Source of the DNA: Limnobacter sp. SAORIC-580
GTDB taxonomy: Bacteria > Pseudomonadota > Gammaproteobacteria > Burkholderiales > Burkholderiaceae_B
Direction of reading: 5' to 3'
DNA length: 64,000 nucleotides
Assembly: GCF_013004065.1 (NCBI RefSeq)
Contig: NZ_CP053084.1
Span: 930,001 to 994,000, forward strand
In this document: positions 24,651 to 33,618 of the stretch, piece by piece
Layout: each line of letters begins with the position of its first letter
Numbering within the stretch: position 1 is the stretch's first letter
Made by a program: the position numbers and the translations under genes
The notes under the pieces: model-generated
Told to the model about the DNA's origin: nothing
The model's input: the letters and a program-made list of their open reading frames with translations, nothing else
The model's database searches: none

Positions 24651-26069
24651 TTAAGACGCCAAGCGCATTTGTTCTACCGATAAACCCTGATCCGCTGGCT
24701 CAGCCCTGCGGCCAATGCCTTCGTAAATCAGGCCATAATCCGCCAGCAGTGCGGGGTCATACAGGTTTCTACCGTCGAAAACCGCCTTTTGGCGAAGCGT
24801 GCGGCTCAACATTAAAAAGTCTGGGCTCTTGAACATGCGCCACTCGGTACACACTATCAGGGCATCCGCATTGAACAGGGTTTCTTCCTGGGTTTTTGCA
24901 ATTTCGAATTCGCCCAGCAAGGGGCCGTCTTGCCGGAATGCGGCCAGGTCTTCTTCCATGGCGCGGCGCGCAGTTTCATTGGCCACCGGGTCAAAGGCCT
25001 GAACTTTGGCACCACGCAGCACCAGTTCGGCCGCGATGGTGCGGCTGCTGGCCTCACGCATGTCATCGGTTTCCGGCTTGAAGGCCAGCCCCCACATGGC
25101 AAAAGTCATGTTGCTGAGGTCTTCACCGAAGCGCTGAATGATTTTTTCAACCAGCACACGTTTTTGACGCTGGTTGCTGTGGTTGACAGCCCGCAAAATG
25201 GACAGGTTCTCGCCTGCTTCTTCGCCGGTCTGGATCAGGGCGCGCACGTCTTTGGGGAAGCACGAGCCTCCGTAGCCGCAGCCTGCGTACAGAAAAGAGA
25301 AGCCAATGCGGGGATCCGAGCCGATGCCCGCGCGCACCTGTTCAATGTCAGCACCAATTTTCTCGGCGAGGTTGGCCAGTTCGTTCATGAAGCTGATGCG
25401 GGTGGCCAGCATGGCGTTGGCGGCGTATTTGGTCAATTCAGCAGAGCGAACATCCATGCACATCAGGCGTTCGTGGTGGCGCTGGAAGGGGGCATACAGC
25501 GACTTCATCATGCGCAAGGCGCGTTGCCCTGCGGGGGTGCTGTCGGTGCCCAGTACAATGCGGTCAGGGCGCAGGAAATCGTCAATCGCTGCGCCTTCTT
25601 TCAAGAATTCAGGATTCGACACCACGGTGAAGGCGTGCAAGGCATTGCGTTGCACCAGCACGCGGCGCACTTCATCGGCCACTCGCTCGCCAGTGCCCAC
25701 AGGCACAGTTGATTTGTTGATGATTACTTTAAAGCCATTCATGTGCGTGGCAATTTGCTGGGCCACTTTGAGCACATGGCGCAGGTCGGCGCTGCCGTCT
25801 TCGCGGGGCGGCGTGCCCACACAAATGAAAATCAGCTCGGCATGGTTCACCGCGTCTTCAATTCGGGTGGTGAAATCGAGGCGTTGCTCGCGAATATTGC
25901 GTTCCAGCAGTTCATCCAGACCGGGTTCGTAAATCGGACTTTGGCCGTTTTTAAGTTGGGCAATTTTGGCTTCGTCAATGTCGCAACACAGAATTTTGTT
26001 GCCCACTTCGGCCAAACAGGCGGCTGTAACCAAGCCCACATATCCACTACCAATAATTGAAACGCGCAT
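24651..26069 (-). CDS. UDP-glucose 6-dehydrogenase
   Basis: The 472-residue enzyme oxidises UDP-glucose to UDP-glucuronate with two NAD, supplying precursors for capsule, exopolysaccharide or modified lipid A. It has the N-terminal Rossmann motif GSGYVGLVTAACLA, the catalytic Lys214 in ELTKYAANAMLATRISFMNE and catalytic Cys270 in CGYGGSCFPKD. The C-terminal domain contains GLAFKPETDDMREASS. It is transcribed alone, with no polysaccharide genes next to it in this window. The ribosome-binding site before the ATG is weak. Confidence 0.93.
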   Translation of the reverse strand: MRVSIIGSGYVGLVTAACLAEVGNKILCCDIDEAKIAQLKNGQSPIYEPGLDELLERNIREQRLDFTTRIEDAVNHAELIFICVGTPPREDGSADLRHVLKVAQQIATHMNGFKVIINKSTVPVGTGERVADEVRRVLVQRNALHAFTVVSNPEFLKEGAAIDDFLRPDRIVLGTDSTPAGQRALRMMKSLYAPFQRHHERLMCMDVRSAELTKYAANAMLATRISFMNELANLAEKIGADIEQVRAGIGSDPRIGFSFLYAGCGYGGSCFPKDVRALIQTGEEAGENLSILRAVNHSNQRQKRVLVEKIIQRFGEDLSNMTFAMWGLAFKPETDDMREASSRTIAAELVLRGAKVQAFDPVANETARRAMEEDLAAFRQDGPLLGEFEIAKTQEETLFNADALIVCTEWRMFKSPDFLMLSRTLRQKAVFDGRNLYDPALLADYGLIYEGIGRRAEPADQGLSVEQMRLAS

Positions 26070-26200
26070 GTGCTTTGCTTTGATGAGTGATCAATGCGAG
26101 CAGTGTGTTGCGGCAGTGTTGCCAGCGTTTGACAGATTTAAGACTGGATTGTGACAGCGAGGGGAGAGGAATTGCGAGGAGATCGAGATTGTGGCGAGGG

Positions 26201-26243
26201 CGGCAGGGTTGCTTGCTGTGCTTTAAAGCAAAAACCCTTGCCG
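26201..26243. other. Strong hairpin in the Ugd/small-membrane-protein spacer
   Basis: CGGCAGGGTT (26201-26210) pairs with AACCCTTGCCG (26233-26243) with one bulged base, and the loop contains the perfect palindrome TGCTTTAAAGCA (26219-26230). It lies between the small membrane protein gene and the dehydrogenase gene, both on the minus strand. Neither side has the T-run of a standard terminator. Confidence 0.4.
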
Positions 26244-26260
26244 CGTCATCACCAAACTCA

Positions 26261-26485
26261 TTATTGCAAAGTCAGTTTGTTGTCCTGACCGAAGCGGCGC
26301 ATTTGGTGAACCACTGCCAAGGCAAGCTGACCTACAAGCAGGCAACCAGCGGCCAGCAAATTCGGGCCTTCAAGGTTGGTGCCGTTGAGGTACTGAACAC
26401 CAGCGTTGATCGTGAAGCCGGTGGTCAACATTGCCATGAACAACATGCCAGGAGTGCGAACTACGGAGTCGATAAAGTTTTTCAT
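26261..26485 (-). CDS. Small two-helix membrane protein
   Basis: The 74-residue product has two hydrophobic segments (about residues 13-30 and 42-60) and a basic, hydrophilic C-terminus. An AAAGGGA ribosome-binding site lies eight nt before the ATG, which supports it being a real gene. I do not recognise the family. It stands alone between the Ugd gene and the CHASE-PAS sensor gene, on the same strand as both. Confidence 0.55.
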   Translation of the reverse strand: MKNFIDSVVRTPGMLFMAMLTTGFTINAGVQYLNGTNLEGPNLLAAGCLLVGQLALAVVHQMRRFGQDNKLTLQ

Positions 26486-26588
26486 TTTGGTATCCCTTTT
26501 ACTTTGGATGCGAAATCAGGGCTTTCGCTTTAACCCTGCAAACTGTGTTGTGTTTGCATGGTTAGTATTGTGTACAGTTGTGCACTTA

Positions 26589-26641
26589 AAATCAATAACT
26601 AAAGTTAGAGTTGTGTTTCTATATTCATAAGTTATTGATTT
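26589..26641. repeat. 12-bp perfect inverted repeat in an AT-rich spacer
   Basis: AAATCAATAACT at 26589-26600 and AGTTATTGATTT at 26630-26641 are exact reverse complements 29 nt apart. The surrounding 150 bp are very AT-rich compared with the rest of the window. The repeat lies downstream of the CHASE-PAS gene and upstream of the small membrane protein gene, so it may be a processed 3' end or an operator; there is no clean T-run. Confidence 0.5.
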
Positions 26642-26653
26642 AAATTGTATAAA

Positions 26654-28402
26654 TTAATTAACTTGTGTGTACGGTTTATTGCTTTTTTCGAAACGTAATG
26701 CCCAAACCGATTCGCCAAGGTCTGGGTAGTTCAAAACAAATCCCCTGAAAAGCAGCGGTGTTTGTTCAATGTGCCCGGGAACCGGCCAGTTGAACAACAC
26801 CTCAACCTTTCTGTTCTTGTAAAGGGGGTGCAGTACTTCTTGTTCAAACTCAACCAACACGTTGGGCGCCAGCAAATCGGTAATTTTCTGTCCAGTCAGG
26901 GTTGATTTCACATTCATTCCCTGCAACAACAACAGGGCTGCCGGGTTGGCCAGTTTTATCCGGCGTGATTCATCCAGTGTAATTACGCCATCGGGTGCGT
27001 GTGCGATCAGCTCTTCCAGTGAGTGCATGTCTTTCCAGAGCATGCGCGCTTCAGTCTCATCGCGGAATGACTTGCTGAAACCAATCAACTTTTTATCCCG
27101 GCTGTAGATCGGGGACAAATTCATGCGCAGGTGAATTCGCTGCGCAGAATCATTCGTTCGCAGGGTTTGAATGTTTTTCAGTGTCTCCCCCAGCGCTGCG
27201 CGTTGGTGGAGTCGTTTTTCGGAGGAGCGCAGTTCTTCCGGCACTGTCAGGTTTTGTTCTTGATCGTACAGAACACTGGCCCGGTCCAGTCCGAATAACT
27301 CCTCTGCAGCCCGGTTCCACACCAGAATTCTTCCAAGAGAGTCCTCGGCAATCAGGGCTTCGGATGAGTTGTTTACCATGTGTTGATGCAAGGTCAGGGT
27401 GTCGTGAGTATCCATGGCCTTTTTCAGTTTGAATGCAGCAAAAACACTGAGTGAAATACCGAGCAAAATCCAGGCTAGGTAAACTGGATTGTGTCCGCTG
27501 CTTTTTGCCGGATTTACAGGCCAGTACTCCAGCCGCCAGCTGCGGTTACCCAGTTGTACATCTCGCGTTGCTGCCGTGTGTGGAAACAGGGAGACATTTT
27601 TTGGTTCAACATTGTCGAAAAAAAGCATCGGCTTGTCGGCTTCTTCGAGTACGAAAATTCGCACTTGTAAATCGGGCTCCTGTGCCATCCAGGGTTTCAG
27701 GAAGCGGTCGATTGAAATTGGAAAAGACACCCAACCCTGCAATTCTTTGTAGCGCACACCAAGATCACTCGATGGTATGGGCTTGTTGAACACTGGCATT
27801 AGCATCGTGAACCCCATACGCCCAACATCGGCGTTCTGAATCATGGTGATGGGCTTTGATACGGCCAGTCCGGCTCTTGAAAAGGCACTGAGGCAGTTTT
27901 CTCGACGAATGTTTTCGGAGCCCAAATCGAGACCCTGTGCTGAGTAGTTTTCCTTGGCTGGTTCAATGTACTGCATCACGAAACGGTCTTGCGAAGAAGG
28001 GCTGATAAACCGGATCTGAAAATCTTGCAGTCCTTTCGCCTGCATTTCCCGAAGAAATGCGGGCTCCTCTTTAAGGGGTACTTTCCGGGCAAATCCCAGA
28101 CCAAGTGCACCCGGAAAGTTTTGCTTTAGTTTCAGGCCAGTGACGTAGTCGCTGAATCGCGATGGCGTCAATTCTTCCTGGCCAAAGGCGGTAATGAATG
28201 TGGCGGTGTTCAAAAGGCTCAGCTTGTATTCATTCACAGTTCGCTGAAGTTCGTCCGTTCGCCTGTCCAGCAAGTGTTCAAAAGCAATACGCTGGTTTTC
28301 AAGGGCATTGTTTTGCAGGGTAATGCCGATTGCAGTGCTAAGGCCTGCGCCGAGCACACACACCACAACCGCGTAAACCCAGTTCCCGGAAAATTGTTTC
28401 AT
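26654..28402 (-). CDS. CHASE-PAS-PAS membrane sensor without output domain
   Basis: The 582-residue protein has an N-terminal helix (about 10-28), a periplasmic CHASE-type domain (about 75-285, with FPGALGLGFARKVP and a later DVGRMGFTMLMPVF), a second helix (about 308-325), and two cytoplasmic PAS domains (about 340-450 and 460-570). It ends soon after the second PAS. There is no histidine kinase, GGDEF, EAL or MCP domain. The start lies 11 nt after the hybrid-kinase stop, so the two are co-transcribed. It may sense a ligand and pass it to the hybrid kinase by direct contact, or be a truncated kinase. Confidence 0.72.
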   Translation of the reverse strand: MKQFSGNWVYAVVVCVLGAGLSTAIGITLQNNALENQRIAFEHLLDRRTDELQRTVNEYKLSLLNTATFITAFGQEELTPSRFSDYVTGLKLKQNFPGALGLGFARKVPLKEEPAFLREMQAKGLQDFQIRFISPSSQDRFVMQYIEPAKENYSAQGLDLGSENIRRENCLSAFSRAGLAVSKPITMIQNADVGRMGFTMLMPVFNKPIPSSDLGVRYKELQGWVSFPISIDRFLKPWMAQEPDLQVRIFVLEEADKPMLFFDNVEPKNVSLFPHTAATRDVQLGNRSWRLEYWPVNPAKSSGHNPVYLAWILLGISLSVFAAFKLKKAMDTHDTLTLHQHMVNNSSEALIAEDSLGRILVWNRAAEELFGLDRASVLYDQEQNLTVPEELRSSEKRLHQRAALGETLKNIQTLRTNDSAQRIHLRMNLSPIYSRDKKLIGFSKSFRDETEARMLWKDMHSLEELIAHAPDGVITLDESRRIKLANPAALLLLQGMNVKSTLTGQKITDLLAPNVLVEFEQEVLHPLYKNRKVEVLFNWPVPGHIEQTPLLFRGFVLNYPDLGESVWALRFEKSNKPYTQVN

Positions 28403-28412
28403 GTTTTGTATC

Positions 28413-30845
28413 TCAATGTGATCGGCCTGATTCTTTCAATCGGGCGTGAATGTCGTCGATCAACATGTCCGGATCAAATGGCTTGGTGATGAAATTGGTG
28501 AAACCAATGTTGAGGCATTCGTTTCTCATACTGCTGCTGACATGGCCTGAAACCGCGTAGACCAGCAACCCTTGCAGTTCCTCATGCCGGCGGATCAGTC
28601 GTGTTGCTTCCAGGCCGTCCATGACCGGCATTTGCAGATCCATCAGCACAGCATCAAAATGTGCGTTTCCGCTGGTGAGCAAAGCCAGGGCGTCAGCCCC
28701 GTTGTAAACGCAGGTCACCGCAACACCCCGATTTTCCAGCAGTTTCTTGAAAACCTTGGCATTCAAGGCGTTGTCCTCGGCCAACAGCAGGCGCAGCGGT
28801 GTCGCACCTGTTTGCTCATGAAAAGACGTTTGTTCTTCCCTCTCATTTTCATAGACACGGCTCAAACGTTTTCGTGTCAACGGTTTCATCAACTGGCGAA
28901 TATTGTGTTTCTGGGCGATCGCTGGCAAATCTTTGCCAAGCCACACGATGTGTTGGGCCAAATGTTGTTGTCTGTCCAGAAACCGGCTTAGCCAGTTCAT
29001 TTTGTCTGCACCCAGCGGCTCGGGGATGTCCAGCAATACGCGGGCATTGTCGTGTATGGGCAAAACTTTTTCGCTGGTGATGTCGCGGTGGAGAAAACGG
29101 ACTTGCCAGTCTGGTTCAAGTGTTGTCGCAAGTTGCGGGTCCAAAGCCATGTCCCCCACGTGAAGCAACATCCGGTTGGCTGCATGGTTCTCAGAATCTG
29201 TTTGGTCTTGCTTCAGCTCTCCGTGTGCAAGTGGCAAGCGAAACTCAAATTGGGTGCCAAGATTGGGTTTGCTGCGAACCTGTATGGTTCCTCCCATCAC
29301 CTCGATAATTTGTCGGCAGATTGCAAGGCCTAGCCCGGCGCCGTTGTAGCGCTTTTGAAGTGATGAATCAACTTGGTAAAACGCATCAAATATCCGTTCA
29401 ATGTCGCTTTGAGGAATGCCCACACCTGTGTCGGATACTTCGACAACAAGTTGGTCCCGTTCCCGGCTTTCTGTCACAACCTGGAATCGTACCGTGACAC
29501 TGCCAAACATCGTGAACTTGAATGCATTGGAAATCAGGTTCTGCACCACCTGTTCAATTCGGCCTCTGTCACCCAGGTAACTGGTTCGGCTGGACGGTGG
29601 TTCGAGAAGAATCGGCTCTACACCTGGTTTCTGAAGCCATTGCTGTTGCAGCATGTTTGCCGTGTTGTCGATCAGGGTGCCCAGCTTAAAATTGCTGTCG
29701 TTGAGTCGAAAGTATCCCTGCCGAATTTTGGACAGATCCAGAAGGTCATTCACAATCACATTGACTGCTTCACTGGATTGTTTAATGGCCTTGCCCAAGT
29801 CTTGCACTTCGGTGGAGTACGTTGGCGCATCCAGCATCATTGCAATGCTGTTGATCGAGGTCAGCGGAGTCCGTATTTCATGCGACACATTGGCAATCAG
29901 TCTGTCTTTTAATTCATTGGCCGTTTTTGCCGATTCATAGGCAGCCTGCATGGCTTTGCGCGAGCGGTATTCGTGCAAGGACATCCAGACCACAATGGCC
30001 ATGGTGATCACTGCAAGCAGAACAAGAAACGGGTGAATGCCAACCGTGGGGCTCCACCCTTGTTTTGGCGCCACCTCAATGGACCATTCGCCATACGGAA
30101 AAAAAACTGTCGATGAGATAGGGTCGATTAATTGGGAATCGGGGTTGCCGTGGATGGGTACCCAGTTGGCATGCATGGGGCTTTTTTGTTGAATACGTAC
30201 AATCAGCCCCTGTTGTTCCAGTGGCTCAATTACCTTTTGTTTGACGTATTCAAAATCGATTAATACTGCGGCAAAACCCATCAAGTCGCGATTGCTGTCG
30301 GGGTTGCGTTGGCGGTAAACAGGGTATCGAAGAATCAGTGCATGACCACCTTGAACCAGTTCGCGCGGTCCTTCCATGATGGTTTTGCCTGTTAATGCGG
30401 CCTCTTCAAGATACGGCGCGGTCAGTGGGGCTTTGTAAAGATTCAGGCCAATTGCACTTTGGTTCAAAGCAGGGTTGGTCAGGAATGTAAGAATTCCTTT
30501 CGGTGCGTATTGCAGACTGCGAATGGCCGGGTTTTCGACTGACAACAGCGAGGAAAACTGCTCGAAACTGGCTTGATTTAACTCTGGGGTTTGCCGCACA
30601 AACACTTCGATTGAATGCAGATTGGCGCTGGCTTTGCCCACAATCTTGTCGAGCTTGTTGGCGTGGTGGTCCAGCGAGTAGCGCACCTCCGCCTTGACGC
30701 GTTGGGCCTCACTTTGTTCCTGAATGGAATTAAACAGGACCAGGCTGAGTACGCAAGCGCAGAGAGCCACGCCAATCAGCCAAGGAAGCAAGCCCAAGGA
30801 GGATTGCTTGTTGCTGTGGCTGGCAAAATTTTTCGAAAAGGGCAT
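28413..30845 (-). CDS. CHASE-domain hybrid histidine kinase with C-terminal receiver
   Basis: The protein has two membrane helices flanking a periplasmic CHASE domain (IRSLQYAPKGILTFLTNP is typical), then HisKA with the phospho-His in IANVSHEIRTPLTSI (about residue 322), a complete HATPase (NLISNAFKF, DTGVGIP, GAGLGLAI), a degenerate receiver-like stretch (about 570-670), and a full receiver with the phospho-Asp in VLMDLQMPVMDG and the Lys in FITKPFD. I start at ATG 30845 rather than the TTG three codons earlier. With no HPt in view, the final output is unknown. It is followed in the same operon by a CHASE-PAS sensor lacking output. Confidence 0.85.
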   Translation of the reverse strand: MPFSKNFASHSNKQSSLGLLPWLIGVALCACVLSLVLFNSIQEQSEAQRVKAEVRYSLDHHANKLDKIVGKASANLHSIEVFVRQTPELNQASFEQFSSLLSVENPAIRSLQYAPKGILTFLTNPALNQSAIGLNLYKAPLTAPYLEEAALTGKTIMEGPRELVQGGHALILRYPVYRQRNPDSNRDLMGFAAVLIDFEYVKQKVIEPLEQQGLIVRIQQKSPMHANWVPIHGNPDSQLIDPISSTVFFPYGEWSIEVAPKQGWSPTVGIHPFLVLLAVITMAIVVWMSLHEYRSRKAMQAAYESAKTANELKDRLIANVSHEIRTPLTSINSIAMMLDAPTYSTEVQDLGKAIKQSSEAVNVIVNDLLDLSKIRQGYFRLNDSNFKLGTLIDNTANMLQQQWLQKPGVEPILLEPPSSRTSYLGDRGRIEQVVQNLISNAFKFTMFGSVTVRFQVVTESRERDQLVVEVSDTGVGIPQSDIERIFDAFYQVDSSLQKRYNGAGLGLAICRQIIEVMGGTIQVRSKPNLGTQFEFRLPLAHGELKQDQTDSENHAANRMLLHVGDMALDPQLATTLEPDWQVRFLHRDITSEKVLPIHDNARVLLDIPEPLGADKMNWLSRFLDRQQHLAQHIVWLGKDLPAIAQKHNIRQLMKPLTRKRLSRVYENEREEQTSFHEQTGATPLRLLLAEDNALNAKVFKKLLENRGVAVTCVYNGADALALLTSGNAHFDAVLMDLQMPVMDGLEATRLIRRHEELQGLLVYAVSGHVSSSMRNECLNIGFTNFITKPFDPDMLIDDIHARLKESGRSH

Positions 30846-30956
30846 GGTGGGCAAGACTAATAGGTTTGGGCCCAGAGTAGTCTTGCCATGCAGTCAGTGA
30901 TCAACTGATTACAGCGGTTTAATCACCTCGTTTACAATTGTTATAGGTTTTGGGTT

Positions 30957-31736
30957 TCACGCCGCGAAGTAGGCCTTCATTCGGTCTGCGTATCCCAAGC
31001 CTTCTGCCTTGGCTTTGGCTATTCCCCGATACGTTTTGTTCACCTTGTCAGTCAGTTTGGCCATGCGCACCTGCGCCTTGTCGTCCATCTCGGCGGTAAT
31101 CAAGCCCACCTCAACCATCAGGTTTTCGTCTGCAAATGCTGCAGCAATCAGTTCAAGCAGCTTCTGGTCATTCAGCATGTTCGCCAGCTTGGCAATGCGG
31201 TCTTTGCGTTGCGCATAAAACGAAATGTGCAGATTGGCAGCCGGGTCTTTGATCACTTCCATGATCTCGATGGCTTTTTTCTCGGGAATATAGTCTGTAA
31301 ACCCGCCCAGTACGTGAAAGTCGCCATGTTCAACCAGTTTGGCGGTTACTTTCTTCAATTGCTCCACGGGCAATTCTGCCAGCATGTCGACGGCACGTTC
31401 GGGAATTTGCTCGCGGGCCACTTCGGCCATGAAGTCGGCATCAAACAGTTTGCACAAGCTGACTGCTTTGCTCATGGGGGTGAAGTACGACATATTGGCC
31501 GTAATGGCCGGGCCAAATACCTTGGTGCACAGCGTTGCACTGATGGAGTCGGGTGCCAGTTTGCCCGCACCGGCAATGCGTTCAAACACGGGGCCGAATT
31601 TGTTAAGCAGGCTGTTTTGAAAATTGGTGCGTAGTTTTTGCAAAGCCACTGCGTCGAGCTTGTCCAGATACGCCAGGTCGTCGGCAGACTTGTGCAGTGC
31701 TTGCGCCAGGCGGCGCAGTTCAGTGTTTCTGTCCAT
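30957..31736 (-). CDS. Alpha-helical hypothetical protein with MgtE-N-like repeats
   Basis: The 259-residue protein is predicted to be wholly helical and soluble. Segments such as RAVDMLAELPVEQLKKVTAKL and KAIEIMEVIKDPAANLHIS look like the short superhelical repeats of the MgtE N-terminal domain, but there is no CBS or membrane domain. It begins 3 nt after the stop of a 70-residue gene with a strong ribosome-binding site, so the two form an operon. Function unknown. Confidence 0.6.
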   Translation of the reverse strand: MDRNTELRRLAQALHKSADDLAYLDKLDAVALQKLRTNFQNSLLNKFGPVFERIAGAGKLAPDSISATLCTKVFGPAITANMSYFTPMSKAVSLCKLFDADFMAEVAREQIPERAVDMLAELPVEQLKKVTAKLVEHGDFHVLGGFTDYIPEKKAIEIMEVIKDPAANLHISFYAQRKDRIAKLANMLNDQKLLELIAAAFADENLMVEVGLITAEMDDKAQVRMAKLTDKVNKTYRGIAKAKAEGLGYADRMKAYFAA

Positions 31737-31739
31737 GGT

Positions 31740-31952
31740 TTACAGTCCCAGAATTTTTTTGACGGTGCCGCGCAACAAGCGGGGAATGTGTTCCAGCGCG
31801 TTGTCCATGCTTTGTTTTAAGAAAGCATCGTGGGCTTGGTGGGCGGCAGCCAGGTCCGCGGCCAGCTTCTTTTGGTTGGCAGCGCTGAGCTGTTCCAGTT
31901 CTGGCATGGGTTCCCCCAATGCGTCGATCAATGCGGCATCCAGTTTGGGCAT
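31740..31952 (-). CDS. Small helical hypothetical protein
   Basis: The 70-residue product is helical and soluble (LSAANQKKLAADLAAAHQAH). GGAG lies seven nt upstream of the ATG, and the next gene starts 3 nt after its stop, which supports a real two-gene operon. A longer in-frame or out-of-frame alternative further upstream has no ribosome-binding site. No family recognised. Confidence 0.55.
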   Translation of the reverse strand: MPKLDAALIDALGEPMPELEQLSAANQKKLAADLAAAHQAHDAFLKQSMDNALEHIPRLLRGTVKKILGL

Positions 31953-32098
31953 GCAGGTCTCCGGTTTTGTTAAGTTTTGATGAATGATAAGTTGAAATAT
32001 TGAATTCGACAGTTTTTCTTTCCCGTTTAGAGGGCTGAGTCAAATTCAGCACTGGGGTAGATCGCATACACTTTGACAAACAACAAAGTGAGCCAGCA

Positions 32099-33031
32099 GT
32101 GAATATTTACCAGCCTTTGAAACAGCATGAATCCAGTTTCGTCGACTTGCGCGGTTTGCGCACCCATTTGCATTGCTGGGGCCCTGAAGATGCGCCCTTG
32201 CTGGTCATGGTGCATGGCTGGATGGATGTAGGCGCCAGTTATCAGTTTGTGGTGGATGCCCTGAAACAGGATTATCGGGTGGTGGCCCCCGACTGGCGGG
32301 GCTTTGGTTTGAGCGACTGGCCTGTGGCCGATGGTTCGCCCGGCATTCGCTCTTATTGGTTTCCAGATTACCTGGCCGACCTGGATGCCTTGCTGGATCA
32401 CTTCTCGCCCACGCAGCCCGCGAACCTGGTGGGCCACAGCATGGGTGGCAACATCGCCATGATGTACGCCGGTGTGCGGCCACACCGCATTCGCAGTGTG
32501 GTGAATCTGGAAGGTTTTGGCATGCTCGATTCGCCGCCTGAGAAAGCACCCAAGCGCTATTCCAATTGGCTCGATGAAATTAAAACACCCAAAGAACTGC
32601 GCACTTACAACAGCCTGGAAGCTGTGGCCAAGCGTTTGCAGAAAACCAACCACAGGCTAAGCGACGAAAAGGCCATGTACCTGGCGCAGTTCTGGAGCAA
32701 GTTGGACAACGAAGGCTACAGCTTGTTGGGCGATGCTGCGCACAAAATCATGAACCCGATTGGTTACAGGTTGGCCGAGGCGCAAGCCTGTTGGAGCAAT
32801 ATTGCGGCTCCGGTGTTGCATGTGGAAGCCAAACAGACCGAGGCAGGCATGTGGCTAAGCCGCGCCGGTGAACCTGTTGATTTTGATGCGTTTCGTACCC
32901 GTTTTAACTGCGTACCCAATTGGAAGCACGTGCTTGTCGACAACGCCGGGCACATGGTTCATCACGACCAGCCTGAGGTGTTGGCTGGTTTGATTGAGTT
33001 TCACATTGCCCAAAGTACAAACGCAGGATAA
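32099..33031 (+). CDS. Alpha/beta-hydrolase
   Basis: The 310-residue enzyme has the oxyanion-hole motif MVHGWMDVG near residue 37-45, the nucleophile elbow GHSMGG with Ser114, a middle cap of about 90 residues and a C-terminal catalytic His in NAGHMVHHDQPE. The start is GTG at 32099. Substrate could be an ester, lactone or epoxide; nothing in the context decides. It stands alone and is followed by a hairpin at 33036. Confidence 0.82.
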   Translation: MNIYQPLKQHESSFVDLRGLRTHLHCWGPEDAPLLVMVHGWMDVGASYQFVVDALKQDYRVVAPDWRGFGLSDWPVADGSPGIRSYWFPDYLADLDALLDHFSPTQPANLVGHSMGGNIAMMYAGVRPHRIRSVVNLEGFGMLDSPPEKAPKRYSNWLDEIKTPKELRTYNSLEAVAKRLQKTNHRLSDEKAMYLAQFWSKLDNEGYSLLGDAAHKIMNPIGYRLAEAQACWSNIAAPVLHVEAKQTEAGMWLSRAGEPVDFDAFRTRFNCVPNWKHVLVDNAGHMVHHDQPEVLAGLIEFHIAQSTNAG

Positions 33032-33035
33032 AAAA

Positions 33036-33061
33036 AAGCCGACTTCCTGAGAAGCCGGCTT
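33036..33061. terminator. Terminator-like hairpin after the alpha/beta-hydrolase gene
   Basis: AAGCCG-CTTC pairs with GAAG-CGGCTT around a CTGA loop, with one mismatch. Seven A precede it and AACCTTTCT follows. Read on the plus strand it lies 5 nt after the hydrolase stop but has a poor U-tail; on the minus strand the A-run becomes a good U-tail. It may act in both directions. Confidence 0.55.
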
Positions 33062-33091
33062 AACCTTTCTCGCTTGCGGAGAAGAGGAGAC

Positions 33092-33172
33092 ATGAGGTTG
33101 AACACTGTTACAGCGCTCAATGTGAACATTGTCGCGTTAAGGTTTTGGAACGACAAGCAGTTTTGTAGGTAA
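33092..33172 (+). CDS. Candidate 26-residue small ORF with strong ribosome-binding site
   Basis: AGAGGAG ends two to three nt before an ATG at 33092 that opens 26 codons ending in TAA at 33170. The peptide would read MRLNTVTALNVNIVALRFWN and on to a Cys-Arg end. It sits between the terminator-like hairpin and the CHMI gene. It also contains the inverted repeat CAATGT-GA-ACATTG at 33118-33131. It may be a true small protein, a leader peptide or chance. Confidence 0.3.
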   Translation: MRLNTVTALNVNIVALRFWNDKQFCR

Positions 33173-33181
33173 TTTATACTA

Positions 33182-33211
33182 GACAAAACCATGAACTTTC
33201 ACGGTTTTGTC
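33182..33211 (+). promoter_or_regulatory. Perfect 9-bp hairpin upstream of the CHMI gene
   Basis: GACAAAACC at 33182-33190 and GGTTTTGTC at 33203-33211 pair exactly across a 12-nt loop, ending 19 nt before the CHMI start codon. There is no T-run, so a role as operator or in mRNA structure near the start is more likely than termination. Confidence 0.45.
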
Positions 33212-33230
33212 ACATACACAGGCTTTCTAC

Positions 33231-33605
33231 ATGCCCCACATTACGATTGAATACAGTGACAACTTGCACAGTCTGGATGAGTCCTGGGTGCTGCTCCAAG
33301 TGAATAAAGCCTTGATGGGGCTCGGTATTTTCATGGATGCCGACATCAAGACCCGAATTCACGGTTTGCGTTCTTACCGCATGGGTGTGGCTGCGGCTGA
33401 AAGCGGTGACCATGCTTTTGTTGCAGCCACGGTCGAGTTACTCAGTGGTCGAGAATTCACCGTGCAGGAACACTTGGGGCAGGTGTTGCTCAAGGTACTT
33501 GAAAGAACATGCCTTCAAACAGACGGCCCACAAACCCAAATCAGTGTGCATGTGCGTGAAATGCAGTCCGAGTTGTATTTCAAATCGGTCAGCAAGCGCA
33601 GCTGA
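33231..33605 (+). CDS. 5-carboxymethyl-2-hydroxymuconate isomerase (CHMI)-family tautomerase
   Basis: I start at the ATG at 33231, not at an in-frame codon eight residues earlier, because the family needs Pro as first mature residue: MPHITIEYSDNL gives the catalytic Pro1 after Met removal. The 124-residue length fits CHMI. The known family member isomerises 5-carboxymethyl-2-hydroxymuconate in homoprotocatechuate breakdown, but no other gene of that pathway is near, so the real substrate may differ. It converges with the lipase-like gene, 13 nt apart. Confidence 0.8.
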   Translation: MPHITIEYSDNLHSLDESWVLLQVNKALMGLGIFMDADIKTRIHGLRSYRMGVAAAESGDHAFVAATVELLSGREFTVQEHLGQVLLKVLERTCLQTDGPQTQISVHVREMQSELYFKSVSKRS

Positions 33606-33618
33606 TCGCCCTGGCGAA

